The notes below the pieces were generated by a model. It had not been told where the DNA came from. It worked only from the letters and a program-made list of their open reading frames with translations, and did no database searches. The translations under genes were made by a program, and so were the position numbers. A stretch of DNA of 64,000 bases from Sediminimonas sp. (GTDB lineage: Bacteria > Pseudomonadota > Alphaproteobacteria > Rhodobacterales > Rhodobacteraceae): contig NZ_JAGXFK010000046.1 in NCBI RefSeq assembly GCF_024637375.1, positions 17,047-81,046 of the forward strand, given 5' to 3'. This document shows, in pieces, positions 34,447 through 41,904 of this stretch. Each line of letters begins with the position of its first letter. Within the stretch, counting starts at the first letter, position 1.

Positions 34447-35789
34447 CGCGCGCCCTGCTGCGCGGCGATCAGCCGCGGAACCGCCGCGAGCGTTTTGTCG
34501 ACGGCGCCGGAATGGGCGCGGAAGAACCGTTCGATCCGCTCTGGTGGGACATCCCAGACAGCGCCGGGGGCCAGCGCGCGGGTGAGCGCGTCGCCATCCT
34601 CCAGCGACTTGAGAACCCCGGCGGCGATGGCCTCCCGAGCAGGGTACTCGATCGTCCAGACATGCGGGCCGACCAGCACCGGCTTGCACAGCGCCAGCGC
34701 CTCGGACACGTTATGCGCGCCCTTGGGGTGAAAGCCGCCGCCGACGATCACCTGGTCGGCCATGGCGAGGTAGAAATACATCTCGCCCATCGAATCGCCC
34801 AGCAGCAGGTCGACCTCCGGCGCCGTGCCCGCCGGGGCCAGGTCGGGGCCAAGTACGGCGCTGCGCCGGGCCAGCCGCAGCCCGGCATCCGACAGGATAT
34901 CCGCGACGGTGTCGAAGCGTTCCGGCGCCCGCGGGACATAGACGAAAAAGGGCCGCGCCGCGCCGGCCGCGTCATGCGCGGCGAGGGTGTCGGCGATGGT
35001 GCGGGCGTAAAGCGCGTCTTCGCCCTCGATCGCGCTGGCGATGGTAATGACGGGCCGCGCCGCGGCGCCCAGCCATTGGCGCACATGCGGGGCGGCGGCA
35101 GTCTGCTCCGGCGGGATCGACTGCTCGAACCGCATCTCGCCGGTGATGGCGACGTTGTGCTGGCCGAGTTCCCGAAACCGCGCCGCCTGCAATTCGGATT
35201 TCACCATCACCCCGGCAAAGCCGCGCACCAGTTCGCCGCGCAGCGGGTGTTTCGTCCGGTCACGCTCGAACGTGCGGGTCGGATACTGGCCGTTGCACAG
35301 CATCAGAGGAACGCCCGCGCGCCGCGCCGCAATGATCATGCCGGGCCAGAACTCGATTTCCATCACCAGCCCGTATTTCGGCCGGAAGGCGCGGAAGAAG
35401 CGGCGGTAGGGGCGCGGATCGTCGAAAGGCACGTAGCAGGCGCTCAGCGTGCCAATTTCGATCTCGGGGCCAAAGACGCGGCGCGCCTCGCGCAGGCCGG
35501 CGGGTGTGAAGTGGGTGGTCACCACCCGTTCACCGCGTGCCAGCAGCGCCCGGATCAGCGGCACCGCCGAGCGCAGCTCGCCCAGCGACACGGCGTGAAT
35601 CCAGACGTGCGGTGCGTTGCGGCGGCGGTGCAGGCCGAAGCGCTGACCCAGATGCGCGGCATATAGCCGGTCGCGCCGCGCGCGCCACAGCAGGTAGCCC
35701 AGCACCAGCGGCAGGCCCAGCACCCAGAACACGCGGTAGGCCATCAGGGCGCGGCGCAGGCGGGGCGAGGGGAAGGGCGGCGGGGTCAT
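34443..35789 (-). CDS. Kdo-transferase-family (GT30) glycosyltransferase, second copy
   Basis: A 448-residue protein with an N-terminal membrane anchor (about 15-30) and the GT30 fold. HAVSLGELRSAVPLI holds the glutamate used as base in WaaA. VVTTHFTPAGLREA, FRPKYGLVMEIEFWPGM and VVGGGFHPKGAHNVSEAL follow the family order. ATG 35789 overlaps the stop of the first GT30 gene (ATGA). Because it sits among neuA, neuB and neuC, it may transfer a nonulosonic acid or a further Kdo onto the LPS core rather than duplicate WaaA. Kdo and nonulosonates are both CMP-activated 2-keto acids, so the hypothesis is chemically reasonable but unproven. Confidence 0.85.
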   Translation of the reverse strand: MTPPPFPSPRLRRALMAYRVFWVLGLPLVLGYLLWRARRDRLYAAHLGQRFGLHRRRNAPHVWIHAVSLGELRSAVPLIRALLARGERVVTTHFTPAGLREARRVFGPEIEIGTLSACYVPFDDPRPYRRFFRAFRPKYGLVMEIEFWPGMIIAARRAGVPLMLCNGQYPTRTFERDRTKHPLRGELVRGFAGVMVKSELQAARFRELGQHNVAITGEMRFEQSIPPEQTAAAPHVRQWLGAAARPVITIASAIEGEDALYARTIADTLAAHDAAGAARPFFVYVPRAPERFDTVADILSDAGLRLARRSAVLGPDLAPAGTAPEVDLLLGDSMGEMYFYLAMADQVIVGGGFHPKGAHNVSEALALCKPVLVGPHVWTIEYPAREAIAAGVLKSLEDGDALTRALAPGAVWDVPPERIERFFRAHSGAVDKTLAAVPRLIAAQQGAR

Positions 35790-37090
35790 CGGCGCGGCTC
35801 GGGTAGGGACGGGACAAGCTGCGCGAGCTGATCGCACAGATCGTCGATGCGGTCCACGCCGCGCGCGACAAGCGCCTGCGCCCGCCCGGCCATGGTGGCG
35901 GTTTCGGGGGCCCCGAGCGCGGCGGCGAGCGCCGGGGCGTCGGTGACTTCCTGCGCCGCGTCCGCTGCGTGCAATGCGGCGAAATCGGCGGCGAAATTGG
36001 CCACGTGCGGGCCGTGCAGGATGGCCGCGCCAAGCTGCGCGGCCTCCCACGGGTTGTGACCCTCGACCGGGCTGGTGGTGCCGCCGATGAACGCCGCCGG
36101 TGCCAGCCGGTACCACAGGCCCATCTCGCCGAACGTGTCGGCGATGTAGACCTGCGCCCCCGCGTCGGGGATGGAGTTCGCGCTGCGCTGTTGCGCGACC
36201 ATTCCCGCGTCGGTGCAGATGCGGGCGATGTCGGCGCCGCGGGCCGGGTCGCGCGGCGCCACGATCAACAGCGCGGCGGGGTCCTGGCCCAACCGCGCGC
36301 GCTGTGCGGTCAGCGCCAGTGGCTCGTCGGGGGGATGGGTCGAGGCGGCCAGCCAGACGGGACGGCCGCCGATCGCGCGGCGCAAAGCATCGAGCGCGCC
36401 CGCGTCCGCCGCCAACGGCGGCGCCGCGGGTTTGAACGAGCCGTCCACCTGCACATTTCCGGCACCCAACCGGGCAAGATGCGCGGCGGTGCGCTCGTCC
36501 TGCGCCGAAATCAGCGCGAAGCGCTTGTAAAGATCGCGGTAAAGCCATGCCGCCCGTGCCCGTGCCCGGTAGGCGCGCGCGTTCATCCGTGCCCCCACCA
36601 TTGCCAGCGGGATGCCGCGCCGCGCCGCGCGCCAGGTCAGCCCCGGCCACAGGTCCTGCTCGGCCCAGACGCACAGGTCGGGGTGCCAGTGATCGAGGAA
36701 CCGCCGCGCCGCGCCGGGCGTGTCGAGCGGCAGGAACTGGTGGCGACAGCCGGGCGGCATGTTGGCGGCCAGAACCTCGGCCGAGGCGCGGGTGGTCGAG
36801 GTGATGAGAACCTGTACATCCGGGCGCCGGGCGCGCAGGCGGGCGACCAGCGCGCGCAGCGCCAGCACCTCGCCCAGGCCCACGGCGTGCATCCATACCA
36901 GCGGCCCCTCCGGGCGCGGCGCCGACGCATGCCCCAGCTTCTCGCGCCAGCGATCGGGCAGTTCCTTGCCGCGCGCCAGTCGTCGGCGCAACACCAGCGG
37001 GGCAAGCGGCGGCAGGGCCAGCGCGCTCAGCCCCAGATAGGCGGCCAGCGCCGGGCCCGGCGCGCGCGCGGGGCGGGGGTGCTCAGTCAA
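35786..37090 (-). CDS. waaA: 3-deoxy-D-manno-octulosonic acid (Kdo) transferase, first copy
   Basis: A 434-residue inner-membrane GT30 enzyme that adds Kdo from CMP-Kdo to lipid IVA. HAVGLGEVLALRALV carries the catalytic glutamate. QFLPLDTPGAARRFLDHWHPDL and WAEQDLWPGL match alphaproteobacterial WaaA proteins. FIGGTTSPVEGHNPWEAAQLG is the C-terminal CMP-binding segment. The likely start is TTG 37090, overlapping the neuC stop by eight bases; no ATG precedes the conserved core. It forms a tight neuC - waaA - second GT30 run with 4- and 8-base overlaps. Confidence 0.88.
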   Translation of the reverse strand: MTEHPRPARAPGPALAAYLGLSALALPPLAPLVLRRRLARGKELPDRWREKLGHASAPRPEGPLVWMHAVGLGEVLALRALVARLRARRPDVQVLITSTTRASAEVLAANMPPGCRHQFLPLDTPGAARRFLDHWHPDLCVWAEQDLWPGLTWRAARRGIPLAMVGARMNARAYRARARAAWLYRDLYKRFALISAQDERTAAHLARLGAGNVQVDGSFKPAAPPLAADAGALDALRRAIGGRPVWLAASTHPPDEPLALTAQRARLGQDPAALLIVAPRDPARGADIARICTDAGMVAQQRSANSIPDAGAQVYIADTFGEMGLWYRLAPAAFIGGTTSPVEGHNPWEAAQLGAAILHGPHVANFAADFAALHAADAAQEVTDAPALAAALGAPETATMAGRAQALVARGVDRIDDLCDQLAQLVPSLPEPRR

Positions 37091-38204
37091 GGTCGTGGAA
37101 CTCTTTCTGCAGCCCACGCGCCCAGAAGGCCGGGTCGTCCAGCACTTCGACGAAGCGGTCGGCGGCGCGGCCCTCGCCAAAGCCCGCGTCGGGCGGGTGG
37201 CGCCGGCCCCATTCGCGCGCCAGGAAGGCGGCGATGGCGTCCGCGTCATCGGCCGCGCAGGCGTGGATCGAGCCGCTTGTCGCGCGGTTGGTCTGGCGCG
37301 TGCCGATGTCGAGGCTGGGCACGCCCAGGAACGGCGCCTCGCGCACCCCGGCCGAGGAATTGCCGACGACGCAGGCGGCGTTCTTCATCAGTTCGGAGAA
37401 ATGCGCGAAGCGCATCGACGGCAGCACCCGGAACCGCCCTGACGGCAGGGCGCGGATGACATCCAGGATCGCCTCGGCGCCGGGGTCGTTGTTGGGCAGG
37501 ATGACCACGAAATCGCGGCCCGAGCGTTCGAGCGCGGCAAAAAACGCCGCCGCCTGCGCGCCCATGGTGCCTTGTTCCGAGGTGACGGGGTGGAAGGTGC
37601 AGATGCCGTAGTCGTCGAAGGGGATTTCGTAGCGCGCGCGCACCTCTTTCATTGTCACCCCCGAAGGCCCGGCGTGGAAATCCAGCTCGGGCGAGCCGAT
37701 GACATGGATCGCCGCGCGCGCCTCGCCAAGTGCCATGACCCGGCGCGCGGCGCGTTCGGAACTGACGAAATGGTGGCTGGCCAGCTTGGTGTTGCAGTGG
37801 CGGAACATCTCGTCGATGGTGCCCGACACCTCGCCGCCCTCGACATGGGCGCAGCGGATGTAGTTGGTGGCGCAGACCAGTGCGCAGGCCAGCGCCTCGA
37901 CCCGGTCGCCATGCACGACCACCAGGTCGGGGCGATGTTCGGCCACGTAATCCGAAAAGCCCAGCACCGTCTTGGCCAGCACGGTATCCTGCGCGTCCTC
38001 GATACGCTGGTTGAGAAATTCGTGCACGGCCACGCCGGCCATGCGGTGGACCTCGAGCTTGGTCAGCCCGTAGCGTTCCAGCATGTGCATGCCGGTGACG
38101 AAGAAGGTCACGTCATAACCCGCATCGCGCGCCCGCGCGGCGAGCGGCTCCAGCTTGCCGAAATCGGCCCGCGCGCCGGTGACGAAGAGGATGCGTCTGC
38201 TCAT
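37083..38204 (-). CDS. neuC: UDP-N-acetylglucosamine 2-epimerase (hydrolysing)
   Basis: A 373-residue enzyme that converts UDP-GlcNAc (or a derivative) to ManNAc (or its derivative) and UDP, the first step toward sialic or legionaminic acid. VTGARADFGKLEPL at the N-terminus, VVVHGDRVEALACAL, HVEGGEVSGTIDEMFRH and VGNSSAGVREAPFLG are all diagnostic for hydrolysing NeuC rather than the non-hydrolysing WecB type. GAGAGGCC precedes ATG 38204. It starts a minus-strand run with the two GT30 genes. Confidence 0.93.
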   Translation of the reverse strand: MSRRILFVTGARADFGKLEPLAARARDAGYDVTFFVTGMHMLERYGLTKLEVHRMAGVAVHEFLNQRIEDAQDTVLAKTVLGFSDYVAEHRPDLVVVHGDRVEALACALVCATNYIRCAHVEGGEVSGTIDEMFRHCNTKLASHHFVSSERAARRVMALGEARAAIHVIGSPELDFHAGPSGVTMKEVRARYEIPFDDYGICTFHPVTSEQGTMGAQAAAFFAALERSGRDFVVILPNNDPGAEAILDVIRALPSGRFRVLPSMRFAHFSELMKNAACVVGNSSAGVREAPFLGVPSLDIGTRQTNRATSGSIHACAADDADAIAAFLAREWGRRHPPDAGFGEGRAADRFVEVLDDPAFWARGLQKEFHDLD

Positions 38205-38336
38205 GGCCTCTCATCGCGCAAAAATGCCCCTCCGGCAAGCACCGGGGCAGCAGGGCGCGGCGCACCAGGACGCGCGGCGCTGCATTGCGCCCGCGCGCCG
38301 GGCTGTGTAACAGACGCGGCCAGGAGGGCCGTGGCC

Positions 38337-39068
38337 ATGATTTACCTCGCCGAGCGCAAGCTGTTGTTCGTCAAGCCCAAGAAGGTGGCCGGCACCAGCG
38401 TGGAAATCGCGCTGTCATGCAATGCCGGGGCGGGTGACATCGTCACGCCGCTCATTCCCGGCGACGAGGCGGTGCGCCACAACGCCGGTGGGCGTTTCCC
38501 GGTCAACTGGGCGTGGCTCAAGGGGACGGAGACGGCCTATCGTCGCAAGTTCGACCATTACCTTGAGACCGGCGAGATACCGCCGCGGGTGTTCGGGCTG
38601 CGGCGCGGCAAGCTCTATTCCAAGTGGCAGGCGCGTTACTACAACCACATCACCCCGGCAACGATCGCCCGGCGGGCCCCGCGCAGGTTTCTTGACGGCG
38701 TGACCATGGTGACGGTGGTCCGCGACCCTTACGAGCAGCTTGTGTCCTATGCCTGGCACCTGTCCAGGGGCCGGAGCGCGCCCTTTGACGAGATGCTGGA
38801 ACGGGTGCTGGAGATGGCGCCGATCAACGATGCCTACCTGTTCGGCCCGCGCCGGCCCGACATCGTGCTGCGCTACGAGACCCTGCGCGAGGACCTGGCC
38901 GACCTGGAACGGCGCTTCGATCTGGATCTGGTGGGCAACCTGCCCTTCACCAAGCACAAGGTGCGCGGCGACCGCCGCCCGGCGCGCGAGACGCTCGGCG
39001 ATGCGCACAAGGCGCGCTGCTACGAGAAATACCGCCGCACCTTCGAGATGTTCGGTTACCCGGCCTGA
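38337..39068 (+). CDS. Sulfotransferase-like protein (PAPS-dependent family)
   Basis: A 243-residue protein. ATG 38337 is preceded by AGGAGG at 38322-38327. The 5'-phosphosulfate loop FVKPKKVAGTSVEIAL and the 3'-phosphate segment VTVVRDPYEQLVSYAWHL are the two PAPS-binding motifs of the family. The middle carries many basic residues (RRKFDHYLETG, RRGKLYSKWQ). It probably modifies a sugar of the envelope glycan. It is on the opposite strand from the surrounding neu genes, and its last 13 bases overlap tail to tail with the second sulfotransferase gene. Confidence 0.75.
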   Translation: MIYLAERKLLFVKPKKVAGTSVEIALSCNAGAGDIVTPLIPGDEAVRHNAGGRFPVNWAWLKGTETAYRRKFDHYLETGEIPPRVFGLRRGKLYSKWQARYYNHITPATIARRAPRRFLDGVTMVTVVRDPYEQLVSYAWHLSRGRSAPFDEMLERVLEMAPINDAYLFGPRRPDIVLRYETLREDLADLERRFDLDLVGNLPFTKHKVRGDRRPARETLGDAHKARCYEKYRRTFEMFGYPA

Positions 39069-39742
39069 ACCGGCGGCAACTCGCGCGCATATCCCAGCAG
39101 GTCGAAATCGCGGGCGTAGATGCTGCGCACCATATCCAGCGTGGTGGCGTCGTAATAGCTTTGGAACGGGCGTTTGTCCGATTTGGCCCTGGTGCGGTTG
39201 ATGTGGCGCAACTCGGCGCCGTCCAGCCCCAGGTCGGCCTTGAGCGTGGCGAAATCCTTGCTCAGCGTTTCGAACCGCATGATCCGGTTCACCGCGATGC
39301 GGCCGCGCGCATCGAGCAGGAACCAGCTCTGATCCGGCTGGCGTGCGAAGAAGGTGTCGTTCCAGAACGGGCGCCGGGCGCGGTAGTCGAGGTATTGCTC
39401 GAAGCTCATCGCGGCGATCTTGTCGGCGACGCTGGGAATTCGGAATTCCTTCATGAACTCGAAATGCGACACCGCGTGATCGAACGGGTTGCGCACCACG
39501 GTAAAGCTGTGGAAGCCGTCATAGACCTCGCGCCCCAGCTTGGCGATGATCCGCGCGGCCGGGTCGTGCTTGCGCAGGTAGGCGCGGCCCGGCGCCTCGC
39601 GCACGGGTAGCCGGCGCATGACCGACCGCCACAGCGTGCGTTGCGGGTTGGCCGAAAACGGCGCAAGCGCCGTCATCAGCGCGGTGCCGGCGGTCTTGGG
39701 CACATGCACGAAGATGAAATTGTGGCTGGTCGACAGGATCAT
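39056..39742 (-). CDS. Sulfotransferase family 2 domain protein
   Basis: A 228-residue protein. FIFVHVPKTAGTALM is the 5'-phosphosulfate-binding loop, and FTVVRNPFDHAVSHFEFM is the 3'-phosphate-binding segment. Both are textbook for the sulfotransf_2 family acting on polysaccharides. GGAAAGG precedes ATG 39742. It lies 36 bases downstream of neuB on the same strand, so it likely belongs to the neuB transcript. Sulfation of a nonulosonate-containing glycan is the natural reading, but the acceptor is not known. Confidence 0.85.
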   Translation of the reverse strand: MILSTSHNFIFVHVPKTAGTALMTALAPFSANPQRTLWRSVMRRLPVREAPGRAYLRKHDPAARIIAKLGREVYDGFHSFTVVRNPFDHAVSHFEFMKEFRIPSVADKIAAMSFEQYLDYRARRPFWNDTFFARQPDQSWFLLDARGRIAVNRIMRFETLSKDFATLKADLGLDGAELRHINRTRAKSDKRPFQSYYDATTLDMVRSIYARDFDLLGYARELPPVQAG

Positions 39743-39778
39743 GTCGGGCCTTTCCGGGCTGGGCGCGTGTGGGGGGCG

Positions 39779-40810
39779 TCAATCCGACAGATCGGACCAC
39801 TTCAGTTGCTGGTTGCGAGTCACCGCGCGCGTAAGGCGGCGGCCCACGACCTTGTCGAACTCGAACCCCGGTATTTCGCCCGATCCGGGGCGGCGGGCCC
39901 AGATATCGGCCTCGGTGATGACGTGGCCGGCGGGCAGGTCGGCCTCGGCCACCACGGAGGCGCGGGCGAAGCGGTAGACGTCTTCCTCGGGGCCGGTGCG
40001 TTGCTTGTCGTTATTCGCCGCGATCCAGATTTCGCGCGCGCGGTCGACCATCAGGCGCAGTTCGGCGGGGTCCATCGAACAGCTTATGTCGGGCCCGGCG
40101 CGGTAGCGTGTGTCGGTGAAGTGCCGCTCCAGCACGCAAGCGCCAAGCGCGACGCTGGCCAGCGCCATTTCCGGGCCGATGGAGTGGTCGGAAAACCCCA
40201 CCACCGCGTTCGGGAATGCCGCGCGCAGGTCGGTCACACCCTTGAGCGACACGATTTCCGGCGGGCTGGGGTAGAGGTTGGTGCATTCCAGCAGCGCGTA
40301 CTCGATGCCCGCGGCATCGAGAATGGCGACGCTGGCGCGCAGGCTGTCGATGCTCTGCATGCCGGTGGACATGATCACGGGCCGCCCCTTGGCGGCGATA
40401 TGGCGGATCAGCGGCAGGTTGTCGGCCTCGCCCGAGCCGATCTTGAACGCCGGCACGTCCAGCGCCTCGAGCCGGTCGGCGGCGGCGCGCGAGAACGGCG
40501 TCGAGATGTAGATCAGCCCCAGCGATTCGGCGTGCGCCTTGAGTGCCGCCTCGTCCGGGCCTGAGAGCGCGCAGCGTGCCATGACCTCCCAGATCGAGAC
40601 ATCGGCATTGGGCGGGAATATCGCCTTGGCCTCCTCGGTCATCTCGTCCTCGACGACATGGGTCTGGTGCTTGACGCATTCGCAGCCCGCCGCGGCGGCG
40701 AGGCTGACCATCCGCTTGGCCACCGCCAGGTCGCCGCCATGGTTGATGCCGATCTCGGCGATGACCAGTGGCGGGTGACCGGGGCCGATGTCGCGATGAG
40801 CAATCTTCAT
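39779..40810 (-). CDS. neuB: Nonulosonic acid synthase (NeuB family) with SAF domain
   Basis: A 343-residue enzyme that condenses phosphoenolpyruvate with a ManNAc-type sugar to give a nine-carbon 2-keto acid. The TIM-barrel part shows LVIAEIGINHGGDLAVAKRM, VKHQTHVVEDEM, FKIGSGEADNLPLI, SDHSIGPEMALASVALGA and ERHFTD. The last 60 residues form the SAF (antifreeze-like) domain that closes the active site. AAGGAGC precedes ATG 40810, which overlaps the acyltransferase stop by ATGA. NeuB, LegI and PseI are hard to separate by eye; the presence of neuC argues for a sialic or legionaminic branch. Confidence 0.92.
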   Translation of the reverse strand: MKIAHRDIGPGHPPLVIAEIGINHGGDLAVAKRMVSLAAAAGCECVKHQTHVVEDEMTEEAKAIFPPNADVSIWEVMARCALSGPDEAALKAHAESLGLIYISTPFSRAAADRLEALDVPAFKIGSGEADNLPLIRHIAAKGRPVIMSTGMQSIDSLRASVAILDAAGIEYALLECTNLYPSPPEIVSLKGVTDLRAAFPNAVVGFSDHSIGPEMALASVALGACVLERHFTDTRYRAGPDISCSMDPAELRLMVDRAREIWIAANNDKQRTGPEEDVYRFARASVVAEADLPAGHVITEADIWARRPGSGEIPGFEFDKVVGRRLTRAVTRNQQLKWSDLSD

Positions 40811-41787
40811 GGCGTCTGCTCCTTCTTGGTGGTGACGTCGCGGCCGCGGGCGCGCTTGGGCAGTTTCCAGCGTTTGTGCAACCAGAACCATTGATCCATG
40901 TGGGCGCGCACCTGTGCCTCGAGGCTGTCGTTGAGCGCCTGTGTCATCGTCTCGGCGTCGCTGTGGGGCAGCGGCGCCTCGAGCACCACATCGAAGGTCA
41001 TGCCATCGGGGCGACGGATGGCATAGCACGGGATCAGCGCCGCGTCGTATTTCAGCGCCAGGTCCGCCGCCGACAGCGCCGTCCAGGCGGTGCGCCCGAA
41101 GAACCGCAGCGGCGCGCCCTTGCCCATGCGCTGGTCGATCAGGATGGCCAGCGTGCCGCCGCCGCGCAGAAAGCGCATCATTTCCGCCAGCCCGCGGCGG
41201 CCGCGTTCGAAGAGCGGCGTGCCGATGCGTGAAATCGTGGCCACGTAGTGCGCGTTGAAGCGGCGGTTGTTCATGGCGCGGTAAAGCCCGCCGATGCGGT
41301 GGCCGCGATGCAGCAGCCCGGCGCGGATCGCATCGTAATTGCCGAAATGTCCCGACACCAGGATCGCCGGGCGCCCGTGGTGCTGCGCCCGTTCCAGCGC
41401 CGCAAGGCCGGGGCCGGTGATCTGTGTGCGCCGGGCGATGGCCAGGAATTCGTCGGGCGAGTACAGCTCGGTCACCGTGCGACCGATGTTGCGCGGCACC
41501 TCGCGCACCAGTCGCGCCTTTTCCGCCTCATCCAGATCCGGCATCACCAGCTCCAGGTTGGCGCGGATGCGGCGGCGATATCCGGCCACCGGCGCAATGA
41601 TATGGGCGAAGACCCAGCCGCCAAAGGGTACGCGCCAGCGATAGGGGATGCGGTGCAGCAGCCACACCGTGGCGCGGATCAGCGCATTCTCGACCCAGTG
41701 GCGCAGCGCCCGCAGCCGGCGGCCGACGGGGCCACGGTTGCGCTTGCGTCCGCGCCGGGGGCGTTTCGAAGTATCGGCCTTGGTCAT
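40807..41787 (-). CDS. Lipid A biosynthesis acyltransferase (LpxL/HtrB family)
   Basis: A 326-residue membrane-associated acyltransferase that adds a secondary fatty acid to lipid A. The catalytic HX4D motif is SGHFGNYDAI. LAILIDQRMGKGAPLRFFGR matches the second conserved block. The N-terminus is very basic (TSKRPRRGRKRNRG) and is followed by a hydrophobic helix (about 38-60). ACAAGG precedes ATG 41787. Its stop overlaps the neuB start, directly coupling lipid A acylation to nonulosonate synthesis. Confidence 0.9.
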   Translation of the reverse strand: MTKADTSKRPRRGRKRNRGPVGRRLRALRHWVENALIRATVWLLHRIPYRWRVPFGGWVFAHIIAPVAGYRRRIRANLELVMPDLDEAEKARLVREVPRNIGRTVTELYSPDEFLAIARRTQITGPGLAALERAQHHGRPAILVSGHFGNYDAIRAGLLHRGHRIGGLYRAMNNRRFNAHYVATISRIGTPLFERGRRGLAEMMRFLRGGGTLAILIDQRMGKGAPLRFFGRTAWTALSAADLALKYDAALIPCYAIRRPDGMTFDVVLEAPLPHSDAETMTQALNDSLEAQVRAHMDQWFWLHKRWKLPKRARGRDVTTKKEQTP

Positions 41788-41904
41788 GCTGCCTTGTCGG
41801 TCTCCGGGCTTGGCTCCGGCCCCGTCTATTGCCGAAAATCGCCGCGATGGAAAGAACCGGGCGCGAGATTTCCCTCCCCAAAAGGGCGCGCGGGGGGAGG
41901 GCGG

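Noticed and set aside
37572..38336. An in-frame N-terminal extension of the plus-strand sulfotransferase
   Set aside because: It runs antisense through neuC, and a strong AGGAGG site marks ATG 38337.
39779..39990. The SAF (antifreeze-like) domain of NeuB as a link to the DUF3494 protein
   Set aside because: The name is historical; SAF domains close the NeuB active site and do not bind ice.
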